A stretch of DNA of 64,000 nucleotides from Lichenicola sp964236105 (GTDB taxonomy: Bacteria > Pseudomonadota > Alphaproteobacteria > Acetobacterales > Acetobacteraceae), in NCBI GenBank assembly GCA_964236105.1, contig CAXSBC010000003.1, forward strand, positions 186,001 through 250,000, read 5' to 3'. Of the stretch, positions 63,447 through 64,000 are shown in pieces. The number at the start of each line of letters is the position of its first letter. The first letter of the stretch is position 1. The position numbers and the translations under genes were made by a program. The notes under the pieces were generated by a model that worked only from the letters and a program-made list of their open reading frames with translations, ran no database searches and had not been told where the DNA came from.

Positions 63447-64000
63447 ATGCCGCCGCTGATCGCCACCCTGACCATGAATCCGAGCGTCGACGTCGCCGTG
63501 CAGGCGCAGAGCGTGCGGCCGACGCACAAGCTGCGCACCTTCGCCGAGCGCGAGGACCCCGGCGGCGGCGGCATCAACGTCGCCCGCGTGATCCAGGCGC
63601 TCGGCGGCCGGTCGCTGGCGCTGGTGCTGGCCGGCGGCCTCACCGGACGACGGCTGGAGCAGCTGCTGGAGGAGAGCGGCGTCGATCGCTGCACGGTGCC
63701 GATCGCCGGCGGCACCCGCACCAGCCACACCGTCACCGATGCCTCCAACGGCAACGAGTATCGCTTCATCGCCCAGGGGCCGACGGTGCTGGATGCCGAG
63801 TGGCAGGCGATGCTGGACGCCGCCTCGGCGCTGCAGGCCGGCTGGCTGATCGCCAGCGGCAGCCTGCCGCTCGGCGTGCCGGAGGATTTCTATGCCCGCC
63901 TGTCGCAGGTCGCCCGCGCCCGCGACATCCGCTTCGTGCTCGATACCTCGGGCCCGGCGCTGCAGGCGGGGCTGGCCGGGAACGGGATCGAGCTGCTGAA
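63447..64000 (+). CDS. PfkB-family hexose kinase (3' end beyond window)
   Basis: An open frame from ATG 63447 runs to the window end (184 complete codons). The translation begins MPPLIATLTMNPSVDVAVQ and contains the substrate-binding DPGGGGINVARVIQALGG, the pattern of PfkB-type 6-phosphofructokinase II and 1-phosphofructokinase. The GGGG form is closer to E. coli PfkB than to FruK. The C-terminal catalytic Asp region is outside the window. It is 83 bases after thiE and need not belong to that operon. Confidence 0.88.
   Translation, partial: MPPLIATLTMNPSVDVAVQAQSVRPTHKLRTFAEREDPGGGGINVARVIQALGGRSLALVLAGGLTGRRLEQLLEESGVDRCTVPIAGGTRTSHTVTDASNGNEYRFIAQGPTVLDAEWQAMLDAASALQAGWLIASGSLPLGVPEDFYARLSQVARARDIRFVLDTSGPALQAGLAGNGIELL

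Overview
The window is very GC-rich (one ordinary line counted by hand, 7261-7320, is 43 of 60 G/C). Genes are densely packed, often with 4-base ATGA overlaps. Gene content (IS1031-type transposase, FadR-type sugar-acid regulation, ECF sigma/NrsF pair, AraFGH-like transporter, thiO-thiS-thiG-thiE block) suggests an alphaproteobacterium, probably of the Acetobacteraceae. That placement is inference from gene types; no rRNA or marker phylogeny was available. No tRNA, rRNA or CRISPR array was seen.

Layout. (1) 1-12765: an aldose oxidation locus. It holds a sugar-acid dehydratase (cut at its 5' end by the window edge), an L-arabinose-type ABC importer (araF-araG-araH), an L-arabinose/D-galactose 1-dehydrogenase, a KDPGal aldolase, a KDGal kinase, a GntR/FadR regulator, an alpha-ketoglutarate semialdehyde dehydrogenase-like enzyme and a GguC/AraD1-family protein. 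Together they cover import, oxidation, dehydration, and both a phosphorylative aldolase branch and a Weimberg-like branch. A lactonase was not seen. The locus is split by a 1.6 kb IS5/IS1031-type element (5008-6608) with matching end repeats, a TAA target duplication, a transposase with a stop at codon 2 and an AT-richer DUF924 passenger gene. (2) 12766-16483: decayed and miscellaneous genes: an MFS transporter remnant, an unknown protein, a short-chain dehydrogenase and a sulfite-oxidase-type molybdoenzyme. (3) 16749-24534: a GGDEF/EAL protein, a topoisomerase III with a C-terminal DUF5710 domain, an ECF sigma factor with its NrsF anti-sigma factor, and an ion-channel-like protein. (4) 24704-30942: carbohydrate genes: a GT-B glycosyltransferase, a GH1-like hydrolase, glycogen phosphorylase and a methyltransferase.

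(5) 31083-42454 (minus strand): ten overlapping genes that encode alternative complex III (ActA, ActB, a fused ActC-ActD, ActE, ActF), one unrecognised membrane protein, and an A2-type caa3 cytochrome oxidase (subunits II, I, III, IV). This reads as one transcription unit for a quinol:cytochrome c:oxygen electron-transfer supercomplex.

(6) 42784-50952: assorted metabolism: formamidase-like, alpha/beta hydrolase, EamA transporter, cupin, SDR, catalase-like haem protein, cytochrome c, a small lipoprotein and a DUF3108 protein. (7) 50970-56937: gph, glmU-glmS (UDP-GlcNAc synthesis), a fatty-acid desaturase and fdhD. (8) 57026-64000: a 1056-residue RgpF-HAD (COG5610-like) surface-polysaccharide protein translationally coupled to thiO, then an RbsD/FucU-family gene, thiS, thiG and thiE, and the start of a PfkB-family sugar kinase that runs off the window.

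The most unusual items are the passenger-carrying IS that supplies the stop codon of the sugar dehydrogenase, the ActC-ActD fusion with the unknown protein between ActF and CtaC, and the FucU-family gene inside the thiazole-synthesis block.
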